DNA from: Eremomyces bilateralis CBS 781.70
Taxonomy: Eukaryota > Ascomycota > Dothideomycetes > Eremomycetales > Eremomycetaceae
Reading direction: 5' to 3'
Length of the DNA stretch: 64,000 nucleotides
Assembly: GCF_010015585.1 (NCBI RefSeq)
Contig: NW_022985067.1
Coordinates: 1,316,437 to 1,380,436 of the forward strand
Position numbers and translations under genes: made by a program. The notes under the pieces were generated by a model that saw nothing but the letters and a program-made list of their open reading frames with translations, searched no databases and had not been told where the DNA came from. Of this stretch, positions 26,135-39,601 are shown one piece after another; the stretch's first letter is position 1, and each line of letters starts with the position of its first letter.

Positions 26135-29100
26135 ATGCCCTCCAAACCACCGCCGACGAACTCCCACCGATTCGATCACTCCTCCGCCTCTCCCGCATCG
26201 TCTCATCGATACGCACAAACGCTCGACTCGTCGACCCTAGACGACCGGTCTATTGCTGGAGAAGATGACGACCTCGACGGTGGATCTGTGTCCGGATATT
26301 CTCGGGGAAGGACTGTGAACCGCAGGAAAAGAAGCCATAGCACGGCGAGTCTCGGCGCACAGTTCTTGAGCACAAGCTACGGGGGAACTGAGAAGAGGCC
26401 GACGAGGAGCTATCTGCATAGTGCAAGCCATGGACCTGATGGTAGGTATACCATATTTTGATTTTGGCGGCCTGAGCGTGGGTGCGATTTAGATCGGGAC
26501 GATACACCTACTGCGTATATTCGTGTTCTGTGCTGACCACCGCCTGCTAGAACCGCTACAATTCTCCTCAGAAGGCGTTCGCAAACAGACGCAAGAACTC
26601 GCATCATGGGCCCTCGGCGACTCACCCTCCCAACCCCCGCAACTAGAAGCTCTATTCGATAACGATCCCGAACGGTCACACCTCGACGTGGGGACTAGCG
26701 GCGATTCCTTACATCCCGAGGTCATCGAAGAAGAATCGAGCCAGGACGAGACGTCGACGGAGGGGTCGTCGATACCAAAAAGCCGATTAACGGAATTGAT
26801 AAGGGGGGAAGAGTCGGCCGCACAACAGGAACCCCTTGAACAGAACGATCGAGCCAGCACCCGCAGCGAAGTAGTTTCCCGCTCAGGTCGTCGGAAAGAC
26901 TCAGGGGAGACAGCTCCGCTACTCCCGAAACGTCGAGTCTCCGAAGACGCGTCGACAGACTACGGCACGAATGGGCACGGGCAGTACGTGGAAGGAGGAG
27001 AGCAGCTTAAACGCAGGGAGAAAAAATATCCAACTTGGGGAAAAGTGAAGGGGGACGTAGTAGACGTCCTTCGAACGCTGACGGAGCCGAAGAGGTGGAA
27101 TGGGAGGGCGATGCTGCAGAAAGGGGTGATGGCGCCCATAAAGACGTTACCCGCAGTCTTTCTGGGCTGGCTACTGAATGTGTTGGACGCATTGAGTTAT
27201 GGTGAGTTTGATTCGTCCAGCACGGTGGACGTATAACTTCAGACTATGAATCCGCCTCGACGGCCACTTTCCCTCCGCTAGGGCCTGTCGAAGTCGACAC
27301 CTTCAGCTAATGTTTCATAGGCATGATTCTATTTCCCCTCGGCCATCCGTTCTTCGAAGACACTGGCCCGGATGGTATCTCCATGTTCTTCGTAAGCTGT
27401 ATCGTATCACAGTTAATTTATTCCTGCGGCGCCTCATCGTTCCGAGGAGGCGTCGGTTCCGAAATGGTTCGTCCTCCATGCGACCGGACTCATACAATCA
27501 ACACACTAATAGGATCTAGATCGAAGTGGTCCCCTTCTTCCACAAAATGACATACTTAATCCTCGCCCACATGGGCCCGGATGCTGAGCGTTCAGCCGTT
27601 GTCGCGACCGTCATCACATCCTATGCTCTCTCCTCCATCGTCACTGGCCTCATATTCTTCTCCCTCGGCGCCCTCCGGCTAGGATCGCTGGTTTCCTTCT
27701 TCCCCCGAAGCATCCTCACCGGCTGTATCGGCGGTGTGGGCATCTTCCTCTTCATAACTGGCATCGAGGTGTCTGCTCGATTGGACGGGAACCTGAGCTA
27801 CAACCTCGAGACGGCCCAGGAACTGTTCAGTGCCAAAACCGCGCCGCTGTGGATCGTGCCTTTGGCCCTGGCTGTCCTCCTGCGTGTCCTGAAGAAAGTA
27901 CGGGATCACGAGGCATTATTACCGGGATTCTTTATCGCTATTGTCGTCATCTTCTACATTGTCGTCGTGGCCACGCCCAGCTTGAACCTGGATAAAGTGC
28001 GGAATGCTGGCTGGGTGTTCGAGCAGCCCGGGAGCAATGTCCCCTTTTGGAGATTTTATACCTACTACAGTAAGAACCCAAGATCCTTCAGGTCTTTTTG
28101 TTTGCTCGACAGTCTACTCACTAAACACCCGCATTTGCAGAATTCAACCAAGTCGACGTAGCCGCTCTCACTCGGACCATCCCCTCGATGTTCGCCCTCT
28201 CCTTTTTCGGCATCCTCCACGTGCCGATCAACGTCCCCGCTCTCGCCATCGCCGTCGGCGAAGACGATGTTAACGTGAACCGCGAATTGATCGCGCACGG
28301 CCTGAGCAACACGATCAGTGGGGTCGTCGGGAGCATCCAAAACTACCTCGTGTACGCCAACAGTGCCATATTCATCCGAAACGGCGGGGATAGTCGCCTG
28401 GCGGGACTCCTCCTTGCTGCTGCGACCGGGGCGACGTGGATTGCGGGACCGGGGCTCGTGGGATACATTCCGGTGATGATCGTTGGCGCTCTAATTTACT
28501 TTTTGGGCATCGAACTAATGGAAGAGGCGTTGTGGGATAGCTTTGGAAAGACGCATATGCTGGAATACATAATGGTGAGTCGCGTTATACTTTGAAGAGG
28601 CGCAAGGCCATGATACTAATAAATATGCAGATTGTTGCTATTTCTCTAATAATGGGCTTCTACGACTTTGTTGTCGGCGTTGTTACTGGCATTGTCCTTG
28701 CCTGTCTCATCTTCGTCGTTCAGACCTCTCAAGTCTCCGCCGTCCGCGCTACTTACTCCGGCGTTGTCGCAGAATCGACGGTACGACGCCATCCCCTCCA
28801 AAGACGGTTCCTCCGAGAAGTGGGCTCCCAGGTCTACCTTGCCAAACTGGCCGGCTACCTTTTCTTCGGCACCATCGTCGCGGTCGAGAACCGAGTCCGC
28901 GAGCTCGTCGACGAGGAGCGCTTCCTCCAGAAGCCTATCAAATACTTCATCTTCGACCTCCAGCACGTCACCGGCATCGACTTCAGTGCTGCCGACGCCT
29001 TCAGCCGCATGCACCGCATCCTCCGCCGCCGCAATGTTGAGATGCTCCTCTCCGGCCTCAGTCCCTCCGGCACCGTCGGCCGCTCCCTCACCATGGTGAA

Positions 29101-29257
29101 GCTCCTCGATGAAGAGCACGCCGACCCGGAGTACCCGCCCCCCCGCGTCTTCGAGGACCTCAACAAAGCCCTCGAGGCCTGCGAGAACGAGCTCCTCCTC
29201 GCCTTCCGCGCCCGCCACGAGGCCCTCTCCGCCGCCCAACAGCCCACATCGCCCCAC
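26135..29257 (+). CDS. SulP/STAS family transporter, YGR125W-like (C-terminus lost in assembly gap)
   Basis: SLC26/SulP membrane protein resembling yeast YGR125W (Vsb1), a vacuolar membrane protein linked to vacuolar storage of basic amino acids. Six visible exons: 26135-26441, 26551-27201, 27321-27466, 27520-28069, 28141-28574 and 28631-29257. All have GT-AG introns and closing phases, giving 905 residues before the N run. The N-terminal 300 residues are Ser/Glu-rich and cytosolic, with a T-A-P-L-L-P dileucine-like signal. The SulP membrane core follows from about exon 2's end (L-P-A-V-F-L-G-W-L-L-N-V-L-D-A-L-S-Y-G), with many hydrophobic helices through exon 6. The STAS domain is then visible (Y-F-I-F-D-L-Q-H-V-T-G-I-D-F-S-A-A-D-A-F). 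The stop and further C-terminal region are missing. Transport substrate is inferred. Confidence 0.93.
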
Positions 29258-29917
29258 NNNNNNNNNNNNNNNNNNNNNNNNNNNNNNNNNNNNNNNNNNN
29301 NNNNNNNNNNNNNNNNNNNNNNNNNNNNNNNNNNNNNNNNNNNNNNNNNNNNNNNNNNNNNNNNNNNNNNNNNNNNNNNNNNNNNNNNNNNNNNNNNNNN
29401 NNNNNNNNNNNNNNNNNNNNNNNNNNNNNNNNNNNNNNNNNNNNNNNNNNNNNNNNNNNNNNNNNNNNNNNNNNNNNNNNNNNNNNNNNNNNNNNNNNNN
29501 NNNNNNNNNNNNNNNNNNNNNNNNNNNNNNNNNNNNNNNNNNNNNNNNNNNNNNNNNNNNNNNNNNNNNNNNNNNNNNNNNNNNNNNNNNNNNNNNNNNN
29601 NNNNNNNNNNNNNNNNNNNNNNNNNNNNNNNNNNNNNNNNNNNNNNNNNNNNNNNNNNNNNNNNNNNNNNNNNNNNNNNNNNNNNNNNNNNNNNNNNNNN
29701 NNNNNNNNNNNNNNNNNNNNNNNNNNNNNNNNNNNNNNNNNNNNNNNNNNNNNNNNNNNNNNNNNNNNNNNNNNNNNNNNNNNNNNNNNNNNNNNNNNNN
29801 NNNNNNNNNNNNNNNNNNNNNNNNNNNNNNNNNNNNNNNNNNNNNNNNNNNNNNNNNNNNNNNNNNNNNNNNNNNNNNNNNNNNNNNNNNNNNNNNNNNN
29901 NNNNNNNNNNNNNNNNN
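29258..29917. other. Assembly gap (660 N)
   Basis: A run of N interrupts the last coding exon of the SulP transporter just after its STAS domain. The true gap size is unknown; 660 may be an estimate. Confidence 0.99.
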
Positions 29918-31172
29918 TTGACGGCAAGAGTTGGTTGTGTGGAATATGTACAATTTGTTGGAAGATGCCGGTTTCTAGCAGGGATTGGATTGAGATTTGA
30001 GAGGGTTTATTTTCACGATATACGGTCTCTGGGTTTCATAGTTCAAAATACCCCTTTAGATACAGGTTAAATAGCGTCACCGCATGTAGAACAATTGTCC
30101 AACAATCAGGAGGCCGCGGCTCTAGTATACCTTCTCCTCTAAGCAACATGTCGGGGGCGCCTTTTGTCCGGGAAACGCGATGTTAATAAGGAAAAGAAAT
30201 ATCACACATCATTGCACCCGACGTTTCAAGTATTCACCACTTCCATTAAGGTATCGTATTATTACAGGTTTTCCTCCACTGATCTCTGTTCATTCCACTT
30301 CCACCACTCAATTCCCGCCGCCGCAAAAGAGCCACTCACCCTGCTTGGATAGAAGTACACAATATGAACCACCGAACGAGCGAATTTCGGCCACGCAGCC
30401 GCGCCAGACCATCTTTAACGCCATGAAGCACACGAAACGCCCATCTTCCCAGTGCGCAGGAGGCGAATAACGTACAGTACATATGAAGACCGCTCTCCGT
30501 TCCGGTTCAGCGAGTGATGAGGAAGGAAAGGAAAAAAAATGGAGTGAGTGAACGACGGAGGCGAGGACGTCGCAACGCCAACCGATCCGTCAAAATATGT
30601 CGGTCGAAGTAAAAAAGAAATCCGCTCTATCAACAACTCGGGCGCCTTGAGAATAAGACGACCCGGAAACGAAACCGATGTGCTCCATGCAGATGCAAAG
30701 TAAGGTAAGTAGGTAACGCTCGCTGCGTCAACCAAATATCGATATTTCGGAATCCGTGAACGGTCCGTGAAAGGAAAGAAAAACGCGATTGCGCGCCCAT
30801 CGCCCGCTTGAAAACGACGCGGAGAAAACGAATCGAACCCCTCTAAATGCGGGATGAGGATCGCAGGGAAAAAGGAGTATGAAGAGTAGAATGCTGCAGT
30901 CTAATGCGATCCGCTCGATGCACGAAAGGTATCTGATCTAGAAGAACGGGAAAATATGGGTAAGTATATGGTGACAAACAAAGGAAAAGTTGCGAAAATT
31001 GAGACGCGGTGAATGGCCGTTCCGGCCACTTTGGTGGGTTACCCCCCGAAAATGTAGCCCGTAAATCTGTCCCCCAAGGAATTTTGATGCCCAACGCCTC
31101 GGATATCGGAAGGAATGGAGTCCGCCCGCCCAGATGCATCGAGAACCTCGTGCTGCTCGAACCTTCGATCCG
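29918..31172. other. Convergent intergenic region after the gap
   Basis: The first 100-150 bases do not read as continuation of the transporter in any frame. The rest, up to the imeB stop, has no convincing gene and should hold the two 3' UTRs. Confidence 0.5.
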
Positions 31173-33845
31173 CTACCGCCACATCGGCCCATTGAACAGA
31201 CTCGCCGCCGCCGTGGCCGCAAAGCCGTCATCATCATCGTATGGCGGCGTCGGCCATTTCGGATTCAAGTCGACCTTGCGCTGCGGTTGGACGATGTCGA
31301 CGGGTTTGCTTGACGCGTTTCGGCCCTGGGGGAGGTTCAGGCCCATGTTTCGCGGACCGGAGGGACCGTTTGCGGAGGGCGAGGGGGTGAGGTACGAGTA
31401 GTTGTTGCTCGGTGGGTGGTAGGTCGGTGTCTGGTGGGAGGGGGCGTTGGAGGGGACTACGCGGACGGAGGATTGATGCTGGAGGGGGGCAGGGACGCGA
31501 TGGACGGGGTTGTGAGGGTTGGGCGTGAGGTTGGGGGAGTTGAGCATTGAGTGTGGGTTGAAGGAGGTGTAGGCAGCTGGTGGTGGGGTCGGCGCCACGG
31601 GCGCGGGTGAGGAGATTTGCATTCGAGAGGCAGCGGTGTGTGCTGATAGTAGCGCCTCGTCTAACAGTTCTTCTTCTTCGTTGGGGGTCTCATACCGGCC
31701 ATTGCCTGGGACGTGTTTAGAAACCTGACGTTGTGGTGGCCGGCGAGCTCTTGCATTAGGAGGGGTCCCATCCGCGCCGTCCGGGGTATGGAGTGAGCCA
31801 GTGTGATTAGAGTTGTGTCGCTTTAGAAGTGAGGCGGCGGAAAGTCGATGCTTTTGAGCGGTCGGTGTCGATTGGTCCATGCTCGACCGAACATTCTGCA
31901 GGGCTTTATCAAGCTCGGTGAAATTGGCTTGCGGCTGAACGGCGGCGTTGCTCGAGTCCACGATCATCGAGCCTCGATTGCTAGCCATGTTGGACCAAGG
32001 AGCGCAGCCGGCATTGGCTTCGATGTCATCCGAGTTCGGAGACGGGGGCGCCTGGTGCTTCCCAGAGAGCCGTCGAGCTCGTTTTCGCAGATGTGAGAAG
32101 AATCCTTCTCTATGGGTCGAGGCTGGCGATGCGACTCCGCCGCGTTGGCCATTGAGCGCGCGTTCCGCCTCTTGCCGGTGAATGTCGGCATAGTGGTTCG
32201 TTTGCGAAGCAACCGACAATTGTCTTCCGATCTTCTGTTTGGATTGCTGGGCTTGATGTGTACGGGCATTTTTTGCCTGAGCAGTGACGGCGTTTGACAG
32301 AGGCGATATTGGTCGAATGGACGGGAGGATCGGGATTGGGGCGGCGTGAGACGGCAGTCCGTTTGCCCATGTTGCTCGTTTGGAGTTAACTCCTGCTGCT
32401 TTCACTTGAGGGGCTGCTGGCGGCTGCGTCGTTACAAATTCCACATCCGGAGTGGTTTGAGCGGGAACGGGCGTCGGCCTCGGCGATGCCGTTTGTGACA
32501 TGACGGATGGTTGTGGTACCGTCGGTGCACTTTCTCGTGCAACATAGGATTTCCGGAACCAAGATGTCTTCGCCGACAACCCTGGTACGGTGTCCTTTAG
32601 GTTTGTCGAGGACGTGTCGGCGTGCTTACGGCCAAGCAATTTCGATGATGACGATGTTTTTGGTCGCAACGGATCGATCGCATCTTGGAAATATTCGTGT
32701 TCCAGAGCTTGACGTGACGTGGGACGAGCTTTCGGATCCCACATCAAGCACCAGGTCACAAACTCGGCAAGACTTGAGGGCCACTGCGGAGGTTGCAGAA
32801 TCGATTCTAATGAATGGGGGGCCATCTACAAAGGCGTCAGTGTGAATTGTGACACCCACATGGACGAAAACGAACCTTTGGGAACTGGAAGCCCAATTTC
32901 TGTGCGAGCTTGACTCCTTCCTTCCACTCACCACCACCAACGCGCACTCCTTGCTTGTTGACCCAGGCTCCAGGGCTACCCATAATCTCGCACACCCGCC
33001 AGACTTGGTCGACCTCATTGCTTCCTGGAAACAAGGGCTTCAGCGTCGCAATTTCCACCGCCATCGCACCGATTGCCCAGATGTCTACGGGTGCAGAATA
33101 TTGTCCGGCTCGTAGTAACACTTCAGGTGCTCGGTACCATCTTGTTGAGACGTATGTAGTGTAGGCAAGTTTTGAATGAGTTTCGCGGGCCAGTCCAAAG
33201 TCGGCGATTTTGATGGTGTACGCAGGAGGAGTTGAAGGAGGAGTGACGAGGGCAGAATACCGCTTGAACGCGCTGCCAGAATCTTGAGGGGATGATGTCG
33301 ACACGAGAATATTCTCGGGTTTGATGTCACGGTGGAAGAAATGGTGATCGTGGATGTGCTCCAAACCGGAGATGATTTGGAACAGGACGCTCTTGACGCT
33401 TGCAGGATCTAACTGCTTATGATCCCGGGATTTCATCAGCTGGTAGAGATTCCCATCCATGTACTCCATCGCGATATGAAGCTTCTTCGTCAACGGATCG
33501 AGAAAGATGTCGAGGGCAGGGACCAAGTGAGGGTGGTTCGGGAGAGTTTTGAGGAAAATGACCTCTCGAAGATCCAAACACTGATTGAAACTATCGAATG
33601 TCTTCTTCATCGTCTTGATGGCCACCTGTATTGTATTAGAACACGATCTTGTAACGATCGAATACCATATATACCATAGTGTTCCGTCGAGCGATGTGGG
33701 CGCCAGCGCTCCGCACTCGAGCAACTGCAACGCTTCCGAAACTGCCATCTCCGATATCTTTGATGACTTCGAACTTGTCGTCCAGGCACACAGCGCCGCT
33801 GGGTTGCGCGTAGCTCCGATATGACGCGTCGTATGCGACCGTCAT
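31173..33845 (-). CDS. imeB: Ime2/MAK-family serine/threonine kinase, ImeB-like
   Basis: RCK/MAK/Ime2 kinases regulate meiosis in yeast and sexual development in Aspergillus nidulans (ImeB). Exons are 33845-33675, 33625-32876 and 32825-31173, with introns of 49 and 50 bases, all phase 0. The product has 857 residues. The kinase domain starts near residue 25 (D-I-G-D-G-S-F-G-S-V). It has V-A-I-K-T-M at the exon 1/2 junction, H-R-D-I-K-P-E-N, D-F-G-L-A-R, the T-T-Y dual-phosphorylation motif and R-W-Y-R-A-P-E. W-D-P-K-A-R-P-T-S near the start of exon 3 ends the domain. The C-terminal 500 residues are Ser/Pro/Gln-rich and disordered-looking. The 32875 donor is GTTCGT and branch sites are CTAAT-like. 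The gene looks intact. Confidence 0.93.
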
Positions 33846-36800
33846 CTTGGATGATGTTAGGGATATGTCGAGTATAGTTAGGGCGACTGGAGGTCCGAAA
33901 GACGATAGCTCTCAGCTTGTGGGAGCGTGACGAGTTCCAGAGACCTTCGCGAAGCTGCTTGCTTATCGAGTATATCCCATGGCCAGCAACTAAGAAGTGT
34001 GACAAAGGAGAAGTTTCGGAAGGAGGGAGGTCCTTGAGGAGTTGATCGTCTTCCTTCGAAGCTCAAAGTGTCAACGGTCCACAAGGTGTCAATGCCGATT
34101 AGAGAACCAGAACGACGGAGCGAACAGGGTCCAAGCTGGCTAACCGGACGCTTAAAGCAAATAGTAAAAGGAGTGACGGCCTGACGGTGATGGCTGATGA
34201 GCAAGAGCAAAGGTATTGGTGAAGTGGTGAACCGATGATCCAGGCGAGGAGTGACCTGGCGACTGGCGTGGAGATTCTGGTCCAGGACCACGGAACGGGT
34301 CAGGAAGCACAGAGACAGAGGCGTTCAGCGATGGGGCATGCGGATTTAGAGCGACAAGGACCGTCCAAGGATATCGAATAAAGTCATCAAACGAACGTCG
34401 CGGATGGCTTCCGGTCCATGGTAAGGAGGGAGTGGCTTGGAACGGTTGTGATAGCTCCTAGGAACGTGCGTTGGATCGCAAGCGTGATCTCAACAGATTT
34501 AAGCCTTTTCGTTTCTGAATAGGGTGTTAAAACTGAAAAGATGCAAGTCGATCGTCGGTCTTGGGAATCTTAAACGGAAAGAAGAGCAGCGTGATTGACG
34601 GGAGTCGAGCGACGGTCAGGTCACTATTGACGATTGACGATGGACAATAGGACCGGTGTGAAAGGGTCGCATAAGGTACGTACCCAGTAGTGAGACAGCA
34701 GCCAGCTCATCGAACTTCCCTTTGGCCGTCCGAGTCGGGTTTCTTTGAGAATGGACCAAGGAGAGATTGGATGAAAAACCGGAGGTGCATTTGCCAAACC
34801 CAAAGAGGCTCACGTCTCCAGTTCACTTCGCAGGTGGGCGGTGGGCATGAATCATTCCCGCACAATTTCGGGTAGGTTTGAGGGTTTGAGATAGGCTGGG
34901 TGCACTGACCGCGTCTTCCCTGGATTGCCGTTGCATGAGGGACGAGCCAGAGAGTGTGGAGGAACTTTTGGCGGGACTTGGAATCGTCCCTTAATTTTTG
35001 GGAAAAGGAGAACGCTTGAAAAGAAAAGAGATTGCGGCGTTTTAGAAAGTAATATTGCGGTTTTGCGGAGCTTCTGGAAAGACAGGGGCGGCGTGGGACC
35101 TGAAGGGGATGGGATGACCGGGGTCACAGTGAACTAACTGAGTGGAGAGGCTGAGGAACTGGAGGTGTTCCCCCAACACTCTAACTCCAAGGTGCTGACT
35201 ACTGCGAGCGCTACTCGCTGGCGGCGGGGATATTGTTGTTTAGCATCAGATAGGACTTAATTAGGAGGGCGATATTGGGTAGGATTTGCGGGAGGAGTGG
35301 AGAGAATGAAGTGGAGGAGGAATCTCTTCGAAGGTGGAAGTTGAAGTTGGTGTGATGCCTAAGCTGCCTAACATGCCTTATATCAGCCTGATATGAGGGT
35401 CCAAATCAGGAAGTGAGGGACCGACAGGCGGATTTTGAAGGAAGGAACGACCAACCGACGTATGCGTATATCCAACTCATAAATCATAATTCCAGTGACT
35501 CTGACGATTTCATTCGCCAATATTATTAAGATATTTATTGTCGCTTGTAGTACATGTACACCGTAAAGGATTGCTGCGGGTGCCGAAGATTATTCGGTAA
35601 CTTCGCCAGGAGAATGTCGATCTGGTCGGTGGTCCAGCCCATGTCGGGGATGGGCATTGGGAAAATAGGGGGTGATGAACTAACTGGAGAGACGGCCCTA
35701 TCCGCTCTTCCGGCCGCAAGCCATCCTCTCGACCTCTCTCCTCCCTCCTTGCAGCATCAGGCCGGGAGACACGGACCATCACTTCGGCCACTCAAAGTTT
35801 GGTGCTCCGTAATACTAACACTGCCGCCTGCCCCGAATCTGCTCGTGCTGGGCTTTGTTTACTTTTTTGGCATCTTTAGTACGCGATTATTGGTTCTTAT
35901 TTCGAGACATGCTGCTTGTCCCCGTCACTGTCATCTATGATTCTCCAGAGCCTGCGGCAGATAGCCCCTTTTGGCACATAAACCGAGTTATGTCCACCAG
36001 TATCGTAATCTTACTGGGCCCCATAACGTGACCCGCTTGCTTTTGCCGGTCGAAACTAACATTGGGTGCAGATTTGAGTGCAGGACTGCAGATGTACCAG
36101 GCATTTATCCGCATCAACGAGCCTATCGCGAACGATTCTGATGGGAAGTCGCCAACTATTGGGCACGATTTTTGGGAAATTCTCTAATTACTGCAGCTTC
36201 GGGAGACAACACAGCAAAGCATTATTCTGGATTCACCGCTTTCAATAGCCCATCGGTCGAACAAGCATAATGTGTTTCTAGTAGGGATCATCAAGAGGGC
36301 AGTATCATGGTGCAACCTCCAAAACCCGTTGGGCGCGGTCCGTACCTGCAATTCGTCATTTCCCGTCGGTGCCAGAAAATGAGAAAATTAGGCGCATCCT
36401 GGTTCGTGCTCATCGCGGTCGTTTCCCGCGTGTTTAGTGTTCACATCATCACCAATTCACAAGTGATAAATAAACTCGAGGCGCAATTTCAGGGACGATC
36501 CAACATCGAACAGGGCCTAACAGATTCCCTGGAGACCGGAGATCACCAAGATGGCGAGGTCGTGTCATACAGTGCATTCTTACCAGCCTTTACCACCTTC
36601 CAATTTCCAGCATTTAAAACGAATCAATTTTTTTTTCTTCTCCCGTGTGTCAATGCGGCAGGAAAATTGATCACCGAGACGCGGTTATTCTAATGCATTG
36701 CCCTTGATGTTGCGAGTTGCCTCGGACCAAGCTTCAATGGACAACGCACAACAGTGACATGCGACAGCCGACAGCTATCATCAGATCACTGATCGTGTAA

Positions 36801-39601
36801 GACGCGAGTGGTAGGGTCATAATTCGTAGGGTGATATCGGAGACTCAAGGAGGCCACGACAAAAGTGAGCGCCGAACGGTCACCGTCAAGGACACTGCCA
36901 ACTCGGAGGCTGCCACGTTTCCCCCTATTTGCGGCTCTATCATTGGTTCATCCTACGTGCCTTCCTCACTACCCACAACACGCCCAACCATACGAACGCG
37001 AAATTCTCCCCTTACCTCACCATCTTCGTTGGTTCCGCTATTGTGTATCTATCCAACGACCTCCCTCCGAGTAAAAATACCAAACCCAGAGAATCCCGCC
37101 GTGTTACTTCACTGTTCATCGCCGATATCACCCAGTACCGAGCAGCCCTGAACACTTTTTTTCCGCTGGAACCCATCCCTGATCAGGATCTCACAAATCC
37201 CTTGTTTTCGTACCTGAAGCTAACCCAAGCTTAACCATTGGCTCAGGACCCCCCCCTACGCCCGACCTTGCGGCTCTGCCGCCCATTGGCTAGGTTCCCC
37301 TAGGCCCTCGAGTCGCCCTGACGCGGTCGCGTCACCCCTGGCTGCCACCAACGTGCTAGATGCGACGCTGGGTGCTCTGGGCTTGGCGTTCAGGTCTTCA
37401 GGATCACTGCGATCCTTCGCAGTGGCCTGGCTGGGGCTGGAGTTGGTTTCTCTGTTGGGGGTTGGCAGCACGCCAGCACCAGACGATGATGCTGCAGTCC
37501 GGCAGCCGCAAGAGAGCGGGAGAGCATCACGCATGTCGCACGCGGACTGGTGGCGGGGGACGCGTTTGGAGCGGCGGGTCAGAGGAGGAGGGAATCGTCG
37601 CCAGGCCTATCCTCCCGCCCGACAGATTGGTTCCCTAATCCCCAGCCACTATTGAGGGACCGAAGGAAGCAGAGCTGGGGTGTTTCTGACTCGGGCATCT
37701 CTGATCCCACTGCTCACATCACCAATCAGTATCCACTGCGGCTGTTAAAAGCGGTTGAAAGTACAGGTAAGACAGAGAAGCGTGATCTGTAAATTTCCAA
37801 AGTATGCTTGCTGAGCTGCTGTTGAGATGGGTCAAAAAGCTCACTTGTGTGTCCCGATTTTTTGGGGAAGTATTCCGTATCCCTTCGACCGCTGAAGCAT
37901 GCTGCAGTTCTGCGACTCCATCAGCCGCAAGGGCATGTTGGACCAATTCATATTCGGAGTCCGACAACGACACCTTGCGCTTATATTTAGAGTTCGACTA
38001 CCTTCACGCGAAATCCCGAATATCAAACACGTCCGATCCTGTAGTACAATGTTTATCCAACATCCCCAATACTGTCAGCTCGCTTTCCTCCATCCCTCCG
38101 GCACCTGAAACGCGAGCGTCACAGTTCCGTTTCGAGCGTCCGCCCCTTTTCACCACTCGTCCATCAACTTATGGAAATCATGAACCGAATACTTCGGGGT
38201 TATATCTTTATTGCTATAGGAACGCATAATCCAGGCAGTATTGACACAGTTGAGGATGTCTCAGCCCCCAGCTCCGAAGAAAATGCAGCAAATCTGCTCA
38301 CCTTGACACCATGATGAGGACCGGATGAACCCACCCATTGGGGTTGAAGGACTGTTGTTCACCGGTACGGAACATATTGCGCCATGTGTGATGTCTACTG
38401 CGGCGCTGGAGGCATCGGCCTTGCGGAATTCCTCATGAATTGAGTCTCTGCCGGAGCGAAACAGGGAACGCTTGCGGTCGATGGCTGATCTATCTTTCTA
38501 GTCGCTCTAACATCAGCTGATATATCCGGTACAAGTGAAGGTTCGCAGATCCGTCCTGGCTTATCATTTGAAATCCTCTTAGCATGCTACGACGGTCTCG
38601 AACTTTGCTATTCTACGGAAGCAACCGAGACCGAGGAGAATGCTACGGGTATATTTTAGAGACATCATCGCAAAAAGAATAGGGGCAAAGTCTCTGGCTA
38701 ACGCAAGGTTTAACACAGAAGAATCGATGACGAAGCAAAGATCAGTCTAATGTCCTATCCTCGATCCGTTGAAGCCTTCTAACGGCTGTTTCAACCTTCA
38801 AGTCTCAACGATAGGCGTCTAAAACATCGGTACGTGAAGACTTAAGTACTAAGTATATAGTACTACCTACCTGCAACAAATGCATTGTAATCATGAATCC
38901 AGATTGTCAAATCACAAATAGCACAATTGGAAGGGAAATGCTCGTCCCAACTCCCGACCCTCAAGGACTTCAAAACTAAAAAAAAAAAAGCGAAGGAGTT
39001 GCTGGTCGGAATATACCAAAGGAATTTAAGCCACAGGATCATCATCTATGCGTGGTTGATGAGTTGGGGAGTAGGCGATCCTCATCATCCCCAACTTTTT
39101 CGCAAGGCTATGCCACACCAGCCCAGATATCCTATTCATTCATGATCCTTCAATTGCATCAATGCATTGCAAAGTGTCGAGGCGATTCCATGTTTCAGCC
39201 CCATCCCTAATGTTTCGCATCCAATTTATGGCATTGGAAATGATGAACTCTGCTCGTTTTAAAAAAAAATAGCAGACCGCCGTATCGTTGCGATGCCACT
39301 GTTTCCATTCGACAACTAGGTCTGTTGCTACAGTATCTTTCATCAATAAGAGTACTCGTGCTTGAGCGCAAACACGTTCCTCCAAGTTAAGGAATGCTAT
39401 TCAGGAGACGGTTGCCTTCGATACCTCAGGTTCGTTGAATTCGTCAGCTCTCGCCGGCCTTTTTGAGCCTCGCGGATTCGTGTATCAGGACGCTCCCTCA
39501 ACTTGAAAGAAAGAGCTAGGAAGAGGTTTAGAAGGACCGCCATTCACAGGCTACATCTGTCCAGCCTATTTTATTGGAGTTAGAGGAGTTAAGAAGGAGT
39601 C
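33846..39601. other. Gene-poor stretch between imeB and the DUF6536 gene
   Basis: 5.75 kb without a gene I can support. The first 1-2 kb (purine-rich on plus) should be the imeB leader and promoter. An ATG frame at 36307-36693 (128 codons) has a hydrophobic N-terminal patch but no family resemblance. 37240-37640 is a GC-rich patch. Minus-strand frames at 37719-38110 include a plausible TAG acceptor and GTGAGC donor but no recognisable product. No tRNA, rRNA or transposon ends are seen. Confidence 0.45.

Noticed and set aside
29918-30070. Apparent continuation of the SulP transporter after the N run
   Set aside because: It is open only because Ns are translated as unknown residues; the sequence after the gap shows no STAS or other domain features.
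36307-36693. 128-codon plus-strand frame with a true ATG and a hydrophobic patch
   Set aside because: No family resemblance; the C-terminal half is Phe-rich and random-looking. Kept only as a note in the gene-poor stretch.
37719-38229. Overlapping frames on both strands, one with acceptor/donor-like edges
   Set aside because: The minus exon (S-D-S-E-Y-E-L-V-Q) looks coding-like but cannot be joined to a start or further exons.
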